NCBI RefSeq assembly: GCF_963678635.1
Contig: NC_087062.1
Location: 40,563,330-40,627,329 of the forward strand
Direction of reading: 5' to 3'
Length of the DNA: 64,000 bases
Source: Symsagittifera roscoffensis
Lineage: Eukaryota > Xenacoelomorpha > Acoela > Convolutidae
The notes under the pieces are model-generated. The model was not told the origin of the DNA. It ran no database searches and saw only the letters and a program-made list of their open reading frames with translations. Position 1 is the stretch's first letter; the number at the start of each line of letters is the position of its first letter. Positions 23,061 to 33,416 of this stretch are shown one piece after another. Position numbers and translations under genes: made by a program.

Positions 23061-23482
23061 CGATTTTTGTTGGCTTATGCACCAATAAGTTTCGGATTTG
23101 CATTTCCAGTAGCTTTTAATTTGGAAATTTTTCATTTGGACTATAAAACAGCGAGACCAAAGTTGGGGAAAATGGTAGCTGTAAATGCTCAAATCACAGC
23201 AGCTTTATTGTTACCACAGTTAATTTTTTTCTGAAAAATCACCGTAGTCGACCTGATTAAAATACCTTCTAATCGTCAGACTTATGATGCAAAAGAGGCG
23301 TCAAAAATTTTGGACCCAACGGCCAGTAACATGTAGCATAAATTTCATCAACATTTTGCTTTTATTTCCTACAAATTTTTTATCTTCCTATTGGTCCAAA
23401 ATAAACACCACTTTCCAATGTTCTATATCTGACCGCACCGTGCTTAGAATTTTGTTAACACTCTTGGGGAAAAAGTAGCAGT

Positions 23483-23489
23483 TATAAAT
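23483..23489 (+). promoter_or_regulatory. TATA-like motif upstream of the candidate secreted-peptide gene
   Basis: TATAAAT, 137 bases before the ATG at 23620. The spacing would allow a transcription start near 23515 and a ~100-base leader. In AT-rich DNA such a motif is weak evidence. Confidence 0.25.
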
Positions 23490-23619
23490 TACAAAAATCG
23501 AAGCTCGAGTTTCGGTCGCATATATCTTCTTTTCCTGAACTGAGTAACTAACTGATTTTCACCTGATGATCACTTTCCTGATTTGAATACTCCTAGAATA
23601 GAGTTCATTTTGTATAAAA

Positions 23620-24224
23620 ATGAGCTTTACGAAATGTTCACTGGCCTTCGTCTTCTTGATTCTTTTCGGAAATATCTTCACATCAACTTCAGGTTAGTTT
23701 CATAAGCTCAAAAGGGAGATATAAAAGCCACGCATATTGACGGACTAAATCTAAATATCACTATGATTAAACTTTGATGAAAAATTAATAAAATATGTTG
23801 GGTGTGACAATTGACACATAATATGGAGCTGTGACAATTAACACAGAATGCTAATTAACGACCGCAGTATTTAACGCTAAAAAATTAAGACTTTTTATCA
23901 ACTTTTGTTGGTAATTCTTCGGCTGTTTTTTAGATGAAAAATTAATAAAATATGTTGGGTGTGACAATTGACACATAAAATGTAGCTATGACAATTAACA
24001 CAGAATGCTAATTAACGACCGCAGTATTTCATGCTAAAAAATTAAGACTTTTTATCAACTTTTGTTGGTAATTTTTCAGCTGTTTTTTATCGTTGCCTCA
24101 GATGAGATGAAATCTTTCTTCAGGATTTGAGCGATATAAATTGGATCGATATTTTGAATATAACAAACGTTGCTCTCTTAGGGGATTGGAAACAGGTGAC
24201 AAGATTTATCTCCTATGCCACTAG
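23620..24224 (+). CDS. Candidate two-exon gene for a 57-residue secreted peptide
   Basis: Exon 1 (23620-23692) encodes MSFTKCSLAFVFLILFGN and a short S/T tail, a textbook signal peptide. It stops at a consensus donor (TCAG|GTTAGT) in phase 1. Exon 2 starts after a good acceptor (TCTTTCTTCAG at 24113-24123), continues in frame for 33 codons and ends at TAG (24222-24224). AATAAA follows 49 bases later. The predicted mature part of about 34 residues is basic and has a Lys-Arg pair directly before the first of two cysteines (KRCSLRGLETGDKIYLLCH), giving Cys-x15-Cys at the very C-terminus. That layout resembles small secreted peptides or hormone-like precursors with one disulfide loop. I recognise no family. 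An alternative phase-1 donor at 24195/24196 (ACAG|GTGACA) could extend it to more exons. Confidence 0.5.
23776..24090 (+). repeat. Tandem duplication of a ~157-bp unit inside the candidate intron
   Basis: Unit 1 starts at 23776 and unit 2 at 23933, both with GATGAAAAATTAATAAAATA, GGGTGTGACAATTGACACAT, GCTAATTAACGACCGCAGTA and ATCAACTTTTGTTGGTAAT. They differ at only about ten positions, so the duplication is fairly recent. Each unit also holds two imperfect GTGACAATT(G/A)ACACA repeats. Confidence 0.9.
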
Positions 24225-24272
24225 TTTCAAGTGGGTAACAGGAACTTAGACGAAAAGCAAATTGGGCGTCAC

Positions 24273-24278
24273 AATAAA
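24273..24278 (+). terminator. AATAAA polyadenylation signal of the candidate peptide gene
   Basis: AATAAA begins 49 bases after the TAG, followed by T-rich sequence (TTATTTTTTT at about 24294-24303). Confidence 0.4.
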
Positions 24279-24671
24279 ACGGAATTTAGACGTTATTTTT
24301 TTGCAAAACTAGCATTTTGGACAAAAAGCATTCAGCTAACCAAACTGTTTGAAAAATTAAGTATATAATCCCGTTTTGGATCAAGTTAACATCCTCCCCT
24401 CAGATAGACCAAGTAAAGATCTTCTACCCCAGCATTTAATTTGCACTAAATTTGCTAAGCGCTGCATATAAAATGCTCGATTCTGATTGGCTGAAAATTA
24501 CATCCCCCCCTCAAAACGTTTTTTTGGAGGGGCAGTATGTTAAATTGCTCCCCCATTGCATATCAAAATATTTAATACTTAACAAATTATTTAACAAAAT
24601 TATTTGTAAAACAATCGTCTAAAATATACAAAAACATTTTTCAAATGCATATATTATACAATTATACAAGT

Positions 24672-24890
24672 CAGTAGTGGATTTAGGGGGCGGTCCCCCT
24701 TTTCTACTTTTTTGAGATTTTTGGATGAGTGACCTTAAAATTTTTCTAAACGCGCCTTCGGCGCCTATATATACTAATTTTGATGAGGGAGCGCGCTCTG
24801 AAAAAACTCACTTTTTTGGTCGAAATTTTACAGAGAAAACTAATTTAGTCGACCTAAAAAAAGTCGAGAAAAATGTCACAAATTTTTCGA
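24672..24890 (+). repeat. GGGGCGGAT-type repeat copy (hAT-like terminus)
   Basis: It begins CAGTAGTGGATTTAGGGGGC, then shares with the copy at the right window edge a G/C-rich edge, GCGCCTTCGGCGCC versus GGCGCCAAAGGCGCC, GAGGGAGCGCGCTC, and GTCGACCTAAAAAAAGTCGA. The partial order is inverted relative to 63634-64000. A C-A-G-x-G-G-C-G-G-A-T start is reminiscent of hAT transposon ends; no transposase is present. Confidence 0.45.
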
Positions 24891-24900
24891 AAATCCAACT

Positions 24901-24948
24901 TAACAAAAAAATGAGTAAAACGAGGGAACAGCTCCAGACAATTATTAT
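24901..24948 (+). repeat. 48-bp segment duplicated at 26854-26901
   Basis: ATGAGTAAAACGAGGGAACA followed by GCTCCAGACAATTATTAT recurs almost unchanged 1.95 kb to the right; flanks do not match. Probably the end of a small dispersed element. Confidence 0.7.
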
Positions 24949-26853
24949 ACACGCGCCTGATACAAGTGCTGATATTTGAAATTTTTGAGTTTTGCTTCTG
25001 AAATATCGGCACATTTGCAAGAAAACTGTTTTGTTTGGGAGTGAAAGAAACCGAGAACAAAATTTCACAATTCGCTGAGTTTATTGTTTGTTCAGAAAGT
25101 TTATTGACACCGCGCCTGAGGATATTTTGTTTGTTTAGCATGCGACATCAATTAAAATGGTCAATTTTGTCTTTTCAACTTCGAATCATTTGAATTTAAT
25201 TACTTTTCAGTGACTTGGAGTCAGTAACAACAGCGTTCAAACTAATTTTAGCACTGTTGAACAACTTTATATTATCTGCTCTGTTGCACTTCGGCACTCT
25301 TGTTCGGCCCCAGTTGCGACATAACTACTGTCCCTTCCTGCATTCAGTAAAAAAATTTGATAATCAATTTTATGCTAATTTTGTTGTTTGTCTCTATAAA
25401 TTCCTAACACGAGTGATTAAAATCAATTAAAGACGAATCAAAATGTTGTGTTATTAAAAACTCTTTTTGATCGATTCTAATCGCTCAAAATAGATCATAA
25501 TTAAAGTTTTTTCAATAACTTTTCAAACTTTTCCTATAGTGTTTTATAATCGATATTAAATCATTATAACTGCAAACAGTCATCGTTTCAATAATCTGAT
25601 TCTGTCCGCAGATATCAGGCGACAACAGACATACACATATTTAGACAAATGTGTGCACAGATTGCATTAATTTAATCATAAATGCTCATATTTTAGCTTC
25701 GGGTTGAAGTACGCGACTTAAAAAAACGGTTTGACTATTCGAAAACCGACGCGACTTTTTTTTGGCAATTCCAGACCAGCTCAAACGAAGATTACTAATT
25801 CAACAACAGCGCAACATAGGCAAAAGGCGCGACCAGTGCGAAAACAAAAAATCCAAGGATTTAATTGGAGTCGTACCGCCAGTTTTTTTTTTTCATGCTG
25901 CGTCGCCAAACTATTTTGTTAACACGCGCCGCCAGTTTTTTTTATTGAAAGACTGACGCCGCTACTTAAGATTAGACTGGCAGCGCAAATTTAGGCCGCT
26001 GGGCAATTAGGAAATAAAATTTTTCTTGATAAACACAAAAATAAACAGTTTTCTTGATAGTTCAAATGTTTAGCAGTAACAGATTTTTTTTCACCATCAA
26101 TTATCAGTTTTGGTTATGGCGAATTTTTTTGCTGAATTGTTTTTTCATTTGGTCGTACTCTTATGCTTCCCACTTTTCATGGAAGTAATTGAATATTTGG
26201 TTTCGATCTGGTGTTTTTCTTCAGACAAAAAAAAATGACCTTATAGTCCACCCAATTGAAAAATTTTGACATTCTGAGCTCAACTTGAAAAAAACGTAAC
26301 CTCTTTTGCATATTGTTTTTTTTCCGCAAAAATATGCGGGGAGGAAAAACGTCAAAGTTTTAATATCAGAATAATTAAACAAATCTGCAGTGAAATATTT
26401 TGGGTCAAAAATTAAATCAAAATGAATTTAATCTTTTTTTTTCTTATTTTCACTACTCTAATAGAGTCTAAATGCATTGTTTTTACTTTAAATTACGTTT
26501 GATTTAAAAAAAAAATAAGTTGAGAAACTTTTGTTTAAAAAGGAGCAACTTTCCAATCTATTTAAAATTGTTTGTCACAAGTTCTTTTTATGTACGTTCA
26601 AGAGAATATTGATTCTTGAGAGTTGTTTTCTGAATCGAGCAGTTCTGTTTTGAAATTAGAAATATTTTTAAGCGTGTTAAAAATCCACTAGGAATATTTT
26701 AAAGGTTTTAACTGCAGCTGTCTATTGAAATCCTTGATGAATGAATCCTAAGCAAAAAACTAAAAGTTGTTTTTAGTCAAAGTATCTAACGGCAAGCGAC
26801 ATATAACTGCTTTGATTATGTCCCCCGTTTTTCCTACAAAATATAATGGAAAA
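24949..26853. other. AT-rich stretch, no gene seen
   Basis: Open frames at 24808-25141 (-), 25215-25430 and 25731-25956 have no recognisable domain. A run of repeated CGCCAGTTTTTTTT-like motifs occurs at about 25878-25945. Nothing else supportable. Confidence 0.4.
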
Positions 26854-26901
26854 TAACAAAAACATGAGTAAAACGAGGGAAGAGCTCCAGATAATTATTA
26901 T
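26854..26901 (+). repeat. Second copy of the 48-bp segment
   Basis: Matches 24901-24948 at all but a few positions (for example GAAGAGCTCCAGATAATTAT). Confidence 0.7.
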
Positions 26902-27035
26902 TTGCTTGCCGTTAAAGTTCACTGACTAAAAAAAATTTTGTTCTCTGAAAGCCGGAACAAACAATTAAAATCACTGAAATGGGCGTGCTAGTAATAATAT
27001 TTAACATAATTTTGAAGTAGTAACACAGTATTTCT

Positions 27036-27499
27036 GTTCCGACTTTCGAAGAAAACTGAAAAGTTATGTTCGGTGTGGTTTTTTTATCCAGTCAATTTTC
27101 GCCGGTCGATTTAATAGTTTTCAACAAAATTTTTAATACCCCATTGAAGATTTTGACTTCTTGAGCTATTAAAAGATATTTTTGTCTCCGATTGTTTTTT
27201 GCAAAATTTTGGGTTTGCAAATTGCCAAGTTTCCCATGTTCTGGTTTAAATTAAGCGCGGTTTGAAGAGGTTATTCATAATGCTAGGAGCGTAACACAAA
27301 TTATTTATGCGTGGCGAAGTATCCCGAGGCTAAATAATCGGTCGAATTATTTCGTACGACTCAAAATTTTACACTTTGCCGTTGTCCAAAATTTATTGTC
27401 CACTTTGCTATTGTCAGTTCCCAAAAACTATTCGATATAAATTACGGGACAGTCGGAACATTCGGGGATTTTCCTTGATATACGAGCAGTCTTGTTTAT
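27036..27499 (+). repeat. Diverged full-length copy of dispersed repeat R1
   Basis: Starts GTTCCGACTTTCGAAGAAAA and ends TACGAGCAGTCTTGTTTA, the two conserved R1 termini, about 460 bp apart. The interior holds decayed R1 motifs. Confidence 0.65.
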
Positions 27500-28084
27500 T
27501 TCTTGAACCGTTTTAAAACAACCTACAACTTTTTCTCAAATGCATTTTTACTTTGAATACCGCCGTTTTACCATTTAGCATAGTTTACATTTAGTTGACT
27601 CGTGAAGGGTACTTTCACGGTGCGAGGAATGGTCTTTCACAATGTAAGTTGTGGAGCAAGACTAGTTAAGCAAGAAGTCAACTAATACGTTTATGGGAAA
27701 TTTAGCATAACAATTGATCTTTGTGATTGCAGTCTATAAAATTAATGTCAAAATCAGTGATCGGGAGAAATGACTTATGCGCTTCCTAAGAACTGTTCAA
27801 ATCAGCTCCTACTTAAAAATTGTGCAATATGAAGAAAACAGACACACAAGTCAGCCTAATGTTGTAAAAGAAAACTATTCGGACTAAAAAAAATTGTGAC
27901 TGAAAACTCAGTGACAAAAATGATTATACTCAAAAAAATTTACATGTTGACGTAAGTATTTAATCGATTTATCTACAACCATTTTTTGAACTATAATCGA
28001 TTCTGTACAGATAGAATCCATTTTTTATCCACCAAAATTAAATGGAGTTTAGTGCCAAAATAATCCGTTTTTGTATTGTGTAAA

Positions 28085-28215
28085 ACCTTTATATAATCTG
28101 TAGATAATCTGCAAATAGACAGGATATAATCTTTATGCAGTAAAACCTGTAGATAATCTGTAGATAATCTGTATATAATCTGAATCAAATCTGTATCAAA
28201 TTGATTATATTGTCT
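28085..28215. repeat. Short tandem repeat of TAGATAATCTG units
   Basis: At least nine copies of (T/A)AGATAATCTG(T) and close variants in 130 bases. The - strand frame 28233-27991 is just this repeat read as codons. Confidence 0.8.
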
Positions 28216-28734
28216 AAAAACCATAGGGGTCATAGCAATTTCAATTTTGACAATTTAAGTTTTAAATTAATTATTTTGTTTTGACAAATTCAACAAAAAT
28301 TTGCTATCAGGAACAATTTTTCTCAATTTTATAGTGAGCTGAGCTCACTTGAGGATAATTGGTTACCGCAAACTACAAGTTCCACGAGATCCCTCTAAGA
28401 TTTTGCAATCTAAGGGTTTCCGCTGTAAGAAAAGTAATTTTGTGCAAAACTTCTTCAAATGCCATTTAAAAAATCAACCTAATCAGCGCGATTTTGTGAT
28501 AAAAATATCAATAAAAAAAAATTAAAATAGAGCAGTTTACTTGTTGCTGCAAATTGTTTTCACAATAAAAAAATTTACTTTTTTTCAGATCAAACATCAA
28601 TTCAAAAACTTCAAAAAAAAGCCTACGTTATAATTTTATTTCAATATATTCATTTTATCTGATTGGCGAGAATGTTGAGAAAATCAGTATATATTCTGTA
28701 CATAACATGTATATATTCTATATAAAATCAGTAC

Positions 28735-28800
28735 ATGTTCTGTAGATAATCTCTAGATAATCTGTAGATAATCTGAAGATAATGTGTATATAATATGTTT
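28735..28800. repeat. Second block of TAGATAATCTG units
   Basis: Five or more units of the repeat found at 28085-28215, 520 bases away. The intervening sequence also has TATATTCTGTA variants. Confidence 0.75.
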
Positions 28801-29054
28801 ATAGAATGCATAAAGTTTTATGCAGAAAAAAAAACAAATTTAGAGTGTTTTGGCGTTGACAATATAAAGAAAATATACAGTATAAAACTTTTCCAAAACA
28901 AAATGCCTAATAACCGATTTTCAAAACTACATAATTGAAGTTTACTATATAAAACTACAACAGATCTGAAATCTGTATACTTTCTTTAGACAATCGACTT
29001 TTATCCATTTTTTCACCGCGTGTGAAACTACTAAAAAGACTGTTCGTATCAATA

Positions 29055-29250
29055 CAAAGCGCTGAGTTAGACTTAAATGAAAGATGCTTAGAGAAATCCA
29101 TTTGCTTCAAAAATTTCAAGCTCAATATGTCTGGGCGATATGCAATATCTTCATGTATCTGTCAACCATCTGAAATATTTCTAATTTTTGATCCCTGCTC
29201 TAGTGTTTTAGATTTGCACCTGATACTCTTAGCTAGATTTGCACCTGGTA
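29055..29250 (+). repeat. Direct repeat, copy 1 (~190 bp)
   Basis: Matches 29541-29725 with roughly 90% identity, for example CTCAATATGTCTGGGCGA, CTTCATGTATCTGTCA, GATCCCTGCTCTAGTGTTTT and GATTTGCACCTG. Both copies stay open in one + strand frame for about 50 codons (LNMSGR, SSCICQPSEIFLIFDPCSS), but copy differences fall about equally on silent and replacement sites, so coding function is not supported. Confidence 0.85.
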
Positions 29251-29540
29251 CCTGGTACACTTACTTCCACTAAGCTTCAAGATTACGGTCTTCTTTTTTA
29301 AGAAAACTGCAATTTGATAAAATTTCGAATGAAATGAAACGAAACAAAATAACTGATTTTTGTTTCAGACTATTTTTTCCTCAACACGCTATGAAATTTA
29401 TAATATGATGTTTTTAGGTCTAATACCGTAATAATGGTTACAAAAAGTTAGCCTCTAATCAAATTCAAACACCTTTTGAGGCGTATTAAATCGCCATTAG
29501 ATAAAGTTTTTAAATCCAAACTTTCTTCGAAAGTCAGAAC

Positions 29541-29725
29541 ATTAATGAGTTAGACTTAGATGAAGGATGCCTAGAGAAATCCATTCGTTTCAAAAATTTC
29601 GAGCTCAATATGTCTGGGCGAAATGCGATATCTTCATGTATCTGTCAGCCATCTGAAATATTTCTAATATTTGATCCCTGCTCTAGTGTTTTTAGATTTG
29701 CACCTGGTACTCTTAGCTAGCATTC
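29541..29725 (+). repeat. Direct repeat, copy 2 (~190 bp)
   Basis: See copy 1 at 29055-29250. This copy has a one-base insertion near 29690 that changes the frame and ends it at a TAG. Confidence 0.85.
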
Positions 29726-30951
29726 ATTAATTACTTCTAGGTGATAGTTTGCCTAGCTGACTTCCTAAGGAATACGGCCATTTTCAAAAGGAACTTACCC
29801 AGGTGAATAATTGTCAGTTTGCCGAAAATAGAATAAAGCTATTTTTAATTGTCATCTGAGGTTATATTTTTTACTCAGATTTAATAATAGTGGCAATTAA
29901 AGAATAAGTATCTTATTTTAGGAGGTAATTTAGAAGTTTTCTTTTTACTTTATGATATTTTTTCATTGATTGAGCAAAGTTTAGACTAAAAAAGCAACAC
30001 AGGCAGCGATAAGAGACTAAATTAAATTTTTCATAAGTGACAATGCCCTAGCGTTTGAAAAGATGCAGTCAATCAAGTTAACGGATACTCTAACTTTAGG
30101 CAAAATGTTCGGCAGATTGACTTTTTAGCTTGTTGAAATGCCACCCTTGCGGACAATTTAATTTTGTGAGACTATCACAAAAATTGGTTAGCTCAGAAAA
30201 TTTTAATTTCTATGAACCTAATCAACTGATCTGAAAATTTTGTCTCGTTAATGTTCCCCATACATCTTTCCCAAAGTGATCAAAAGCTATACAATCATGT
30301 TAAAGTGATCAAAATCTTCGCAATCTTACCACAGTCAAGCATTATATCCTGTATCTCTCAAAAATCTTAATTTCACTCCTTCTATGATAAAAAACATATA
30401 CTTTCAAAGGACGGCAACAAATACAAACCAAGATGAGTTTTACCATACCCTTTTGCAGGTCCCTCAAAACAAGCTCGCAACGTATCAAAAAAGTGCCAAT
30501 ATAAAGCACTTTCTCTTTTCATTCCGGATTCCAAAACAATCAAGCGCGCTCCAAGCTTTTCGCTAGTATCTTGATGCTTCATTAAACTTTAGATAATGCA
30601 TAATTGGTGGCGACAAAGACAGAGCCATACAACACTTCTACATATATAGTAATCACATTTATGACAATTTACTTAAATGTCTTTCCGTAAAATGTTACGA
30701 CCAACCAGTGTTTTAGATTCTTTTAAAAAATTTTTTCACAGTGATAACTGTAATCAAAACATTTATGTGCAATTGTTACGTTAATTGCTGAAGAAAATCT
30801 TTAATCAGAAATCGCATTTTCTCAGCGCAAGCTCCTTCCTCAAAATAAACCTAAGGTTCTTTTTTCCAAACAAAATCAGATATTTTAAGCGTATGGTATC
30901 CTAATAGTAAGACAAAACGACTTTGACCTGACTCAATTCTATTTGAAATGC
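29726..30951. other. AT-rich stretch, no gene seen
   Basis: A 66-codon ATG frame on the - strand at 30582-30382 stands out slightly in GC content but has no domain, splice context or homologous copy that I can point to. Confidence 0.4.
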
Positions 30952-31433
30952 AACAAGACTGCTCGTATCAGGGCGAAGCCCTGAATGTTCCGACTGCCTT
31001 TTAAGGTTTTATGGAGCAGTAATAACATCAAAAAAATAAATGTAATAAAATAAAATGAAAATTTTTTTTCTAAAATTTGATTTTTTTTGATGAAAATCAT
31101 CCCCCCGCACGTCATATAAAGAACAAAAGGATAATTTCGCTCCTTGTAACAAATCAATTATGGCAAATAAACTTCTTTCAACCAATTTGGAACGATTTCT
31201 AAGACTTCAAAATGGAACGATTTCAAAATGGCAATCTTTAAACCCTCATAACTTTACGAAAAATGATCACAAGAAAAAATATTTTCACATTTAAGCTCAG
31301 GACAACAAAACCTTTTGAGTGATATAAAAAATTCCGTCAAAAATGGCTAGTTAAAAAGTCGAAATTTGTCTGAAGAAAAAAAACTCCACCTCGAGCACAA
31401 ATATTCCGTTACTTTCGTATCGAAAGTCGGAAC
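30952..31433 (-). repeat. Full-length copy of dispersed repeat R1 (reverse orientation)
   Basis: Begins AACAAGACTGCTCGTATCAG and ends TCGAAAGTCGGAAC, 482 bp. In inverted orientation it matches 32879-33416 along its length (shared CCGTTACTTTCGTATCGAAA, GACAACAAAACCTTTTGA, CATAACTTTACGAAAAATGA, TTGTAACAAATCAATTATGG). No open frame is conserved between copies. Confidence 0.85.
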
Positions 31434-31875
31434 AATAATTTGCCGCTGATGCGTGTTATAAAAACGCATTAAATTGCTCGTTATTTATACCAAAATGATC
31501 AAAAACTAGCATTTTTTAAACCCCAAAAATAATATGAAAATTGATCCCAGGTAATTTTTTTATAGATCGAAAACGCTTAAAAAGCCGAGTTGAAAGTTGA
31601 AAATTGACTGAATAAAAAACACAAAGCATAAACTTTCCGCTTTTCTTCGAAAGTTTTATAATTACTTTTTGCTGGATCTATTTGACTACCACCTCACCCG
31701 TTTGCAAAAGGGGGAGATTTGTTACAAGATACAAACGCTCACAAATACTTAAGCGTTAAATTAGCTCATTATCCACGGTCAATGGTCTTAAGTTGTTGCA
31801 ATTGTGGTAATGAAATTATCCGCTTGGCCCATTTGAAGAGAGAAGGGAGGAGAAGGACAATGTCAGCATGCGTGA

Positions 31876-31941
31876 CCAGCCATTTGCGCCCCAAAAGCAG
31901 TCATGTCCGGAACTGACTGCTTTTGTGGCGGAAATGGCTGG
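31876..31941. repeat. 28-bp inverted repeat with 10-base loop
   Basis: 31876-31903 (CCAGCCATTTGCGCC..CAAAAGCAGTCA) pairs with 31914-31941 at 26 of 28 positions, around the loop TGTCCGGAAC. Downstream 31942-32020 repeats GGCGGAAATG and GGAGC motifs. It would form a stable hairpin in single-stranded DNA or RNA. Confidence 0.8.
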
Positions 31942-32039
31942 AGCGCACAAGACTGTGTTTTTGGGGCGGAAATGAGTGGAGCGAAAGTTACTGGAGCAGA
32001 AATGACTGGGAGTCGTCAGCATGGACAAGGATATCATTT

Positions 32040-32160
32040 TCTTTTTTTTCGGAGAAATCAGAAAATCAATTTAGTCAATCTAAAAAAGGTCGACAAAAGT
32101 CGAAAACATTTTTTGAAAATCCGCCCCTACCTCGGAAAACTTATATCCGCCCCTGTATGA
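32040..32160 (-). repeat. GGGGCGGAT-type repeat fragment
   Basis: Shares AATTTAGTC..CTAAAAAAGGTCGA with the copy at 24672-24890 and ends TATCCGCCCCTGTATG, the reverse complement of the ACAGGGGCGGAT start seen at 63634. It is a reverse-oriented truncated member. Confidence 0.5.
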
Positions 32161-32276
32161 AAACATTTTAGAAACTGGGATTCATTATTCAATCATTTCA
32201 CCTTCGGAAAAATATTCGGCTTTTTTCTTCTAGTCTTTTTTGCAAGGAAAACTGTGCTAACTTGCACAGCAAGCGG

Positions 32277-32555
32277 CTACCCCTTGTTTATTTCTAAGTA
32301 GGAGCAACTTTGGAAATATCGGAATCGAAGGTAGCTCAGATGTGATGCTACTGATTTGAGATCACCGACGCCCAAGCGGTCAATTGGTTTAATTGATGGC
32401 CTCATGGGGTAATATGGAATCGATTGGGTCGCCCCGTTTCGATTTTTAACCATCTCAACTTTTTCCCGCATAGTGCCCGGTTCTTTCGGAAAAATGTCTG
32501 AGGAGTTGTCCGCCTCAACATACAACAGAAAGTTCAAAATCAGAGGAAAAATAAT
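32277..32555 (-). CDS. Tentative exon with a signal-peptide-like start
   Basis: On the - strand a 92-codon open stretch begins directly after an acceptor-like TTGATTCACATTCCAG and ends in TAG (32279-32277). Its first residues, IIFPLILNFLLYVEA, look like the hydrophobic core and cleavage region of a signal peptide. They are followed by a hydrophilic ~75-residue part with one Cys (DNSSDIFPKEPGTMREK near the start, SYLRFRYFQSCSYL near the end). There is no in-frame ATG before the hydrophobic part, so a start exon would have to be spliced on; I cannot find it convincingly. GC content is higher than in the surroundings. It may be chance. Confidence 0.2.
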   Translation of the reverse strand: MIFPLILNFLLYVEADNSSDIFPKEPGTMREKVEMVKNRNGATQSIPYYPMRPSIKPIDRLGVGDLKSVASHLSYLRFRYFQSCSYLEINKG

Positions 32556-32878
32556 CTGGAATGTGAATCAACAGTATGGCCATGTGCCGCGTTTTACCAA
32601 TAGTTGAATTACTGTTAAAAGAACCGTTCTTATAACTTCCGTATAGATGAACAGTTAAAACCAAATTACTTGCTGACGCACAACATAACAATCACTGTTC
32701 ATTCATTTTAGTTAACCTCGAAGGTGTTTTTTTTAATAGGGGATAGCTATGAAAACATGTTCAATATTTGTATAGTATATTTGGATATTAAAAAAGAATG
32801 TAGTATTAACAGTCAGGTTAATCTAGATCGACCAATTTATATTGTCTCAAAGACACTTTTTCAAAAATTATGTTTATT

Positions 32879-33416
32879 GTTCCGACTCTCGATACGAAAG
32901 TAACGGAATATTTGTGCTCGGGGTGGGTTTTTTTTTCTTCAGACAAATTTCGACTTTCTAACTAGCCATTTTTGACGAAGCTTTTTTATATCATTCAAAA
33001 GGTATTGTTGTCCTGAGCTTAAATTTGAAAAGATATTTTACCTGTGATCATTTTTCGTAAAATTATGAGGGTTTAAAGATTGCCATTTTGACCAATTTGG
33101 GACAATTAACGCGCAATATAATTCGCGCTATTAACGCGTAAGCGGAGATTTAATCTGTCTTATAAATCGTTCCAAATTGGTTGAACGAAGCTTATATGCC
33201 ATAATTGATTTGTTACAAGGAACGAAATCTATCGTTTTGTACTTTATATGGCGTGTGGGGGGATGATTTTCATTAAAAATTTTATATTTTAGAAAAAAAA
33301 TTTCATTTTATATTATTTCATTTAATTTTTTTTTATGTATTACTGCTGCTCAATAAACCTTATAAAAGGCAGTCTGAACATTCAGGGCTTCGTTCTGATA
33401 CGAGCAGTCTTGTTTA
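32879..33416 (+). repeat. Full-length copy of dispersed repeat R1 (forward orientation)
   Basis: Begins GTTCCGACTCTCGATACGAA and ends CTGATACGAGCAGTCTTGTT, 538 bp. It is the inverted partner of 30952-31433, and longer than it by an insertion around 33100-33170 that includes AACGCGCAATATAATTCGCG. Confidence 0.85.

Noticed and set aside
26421-26500. Signal-peptide-like mini-ORF MNLIFFFLIFTTLIESKC
   Set aside because: Hydrophobic codons arise by chance in poly-T sequence; the frame stops after 26 codons and there is no good splice donor or downstream exon.
28085-28215. CRISPR-like regular repeats
   Set aside because: The units are tandem without spacers, and the genome is eukaryotic.
30382-30582. 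66-codon ATG frame on the - strand
   Set aside because: No domain, no splice or polyadenylation context, single occurrence.
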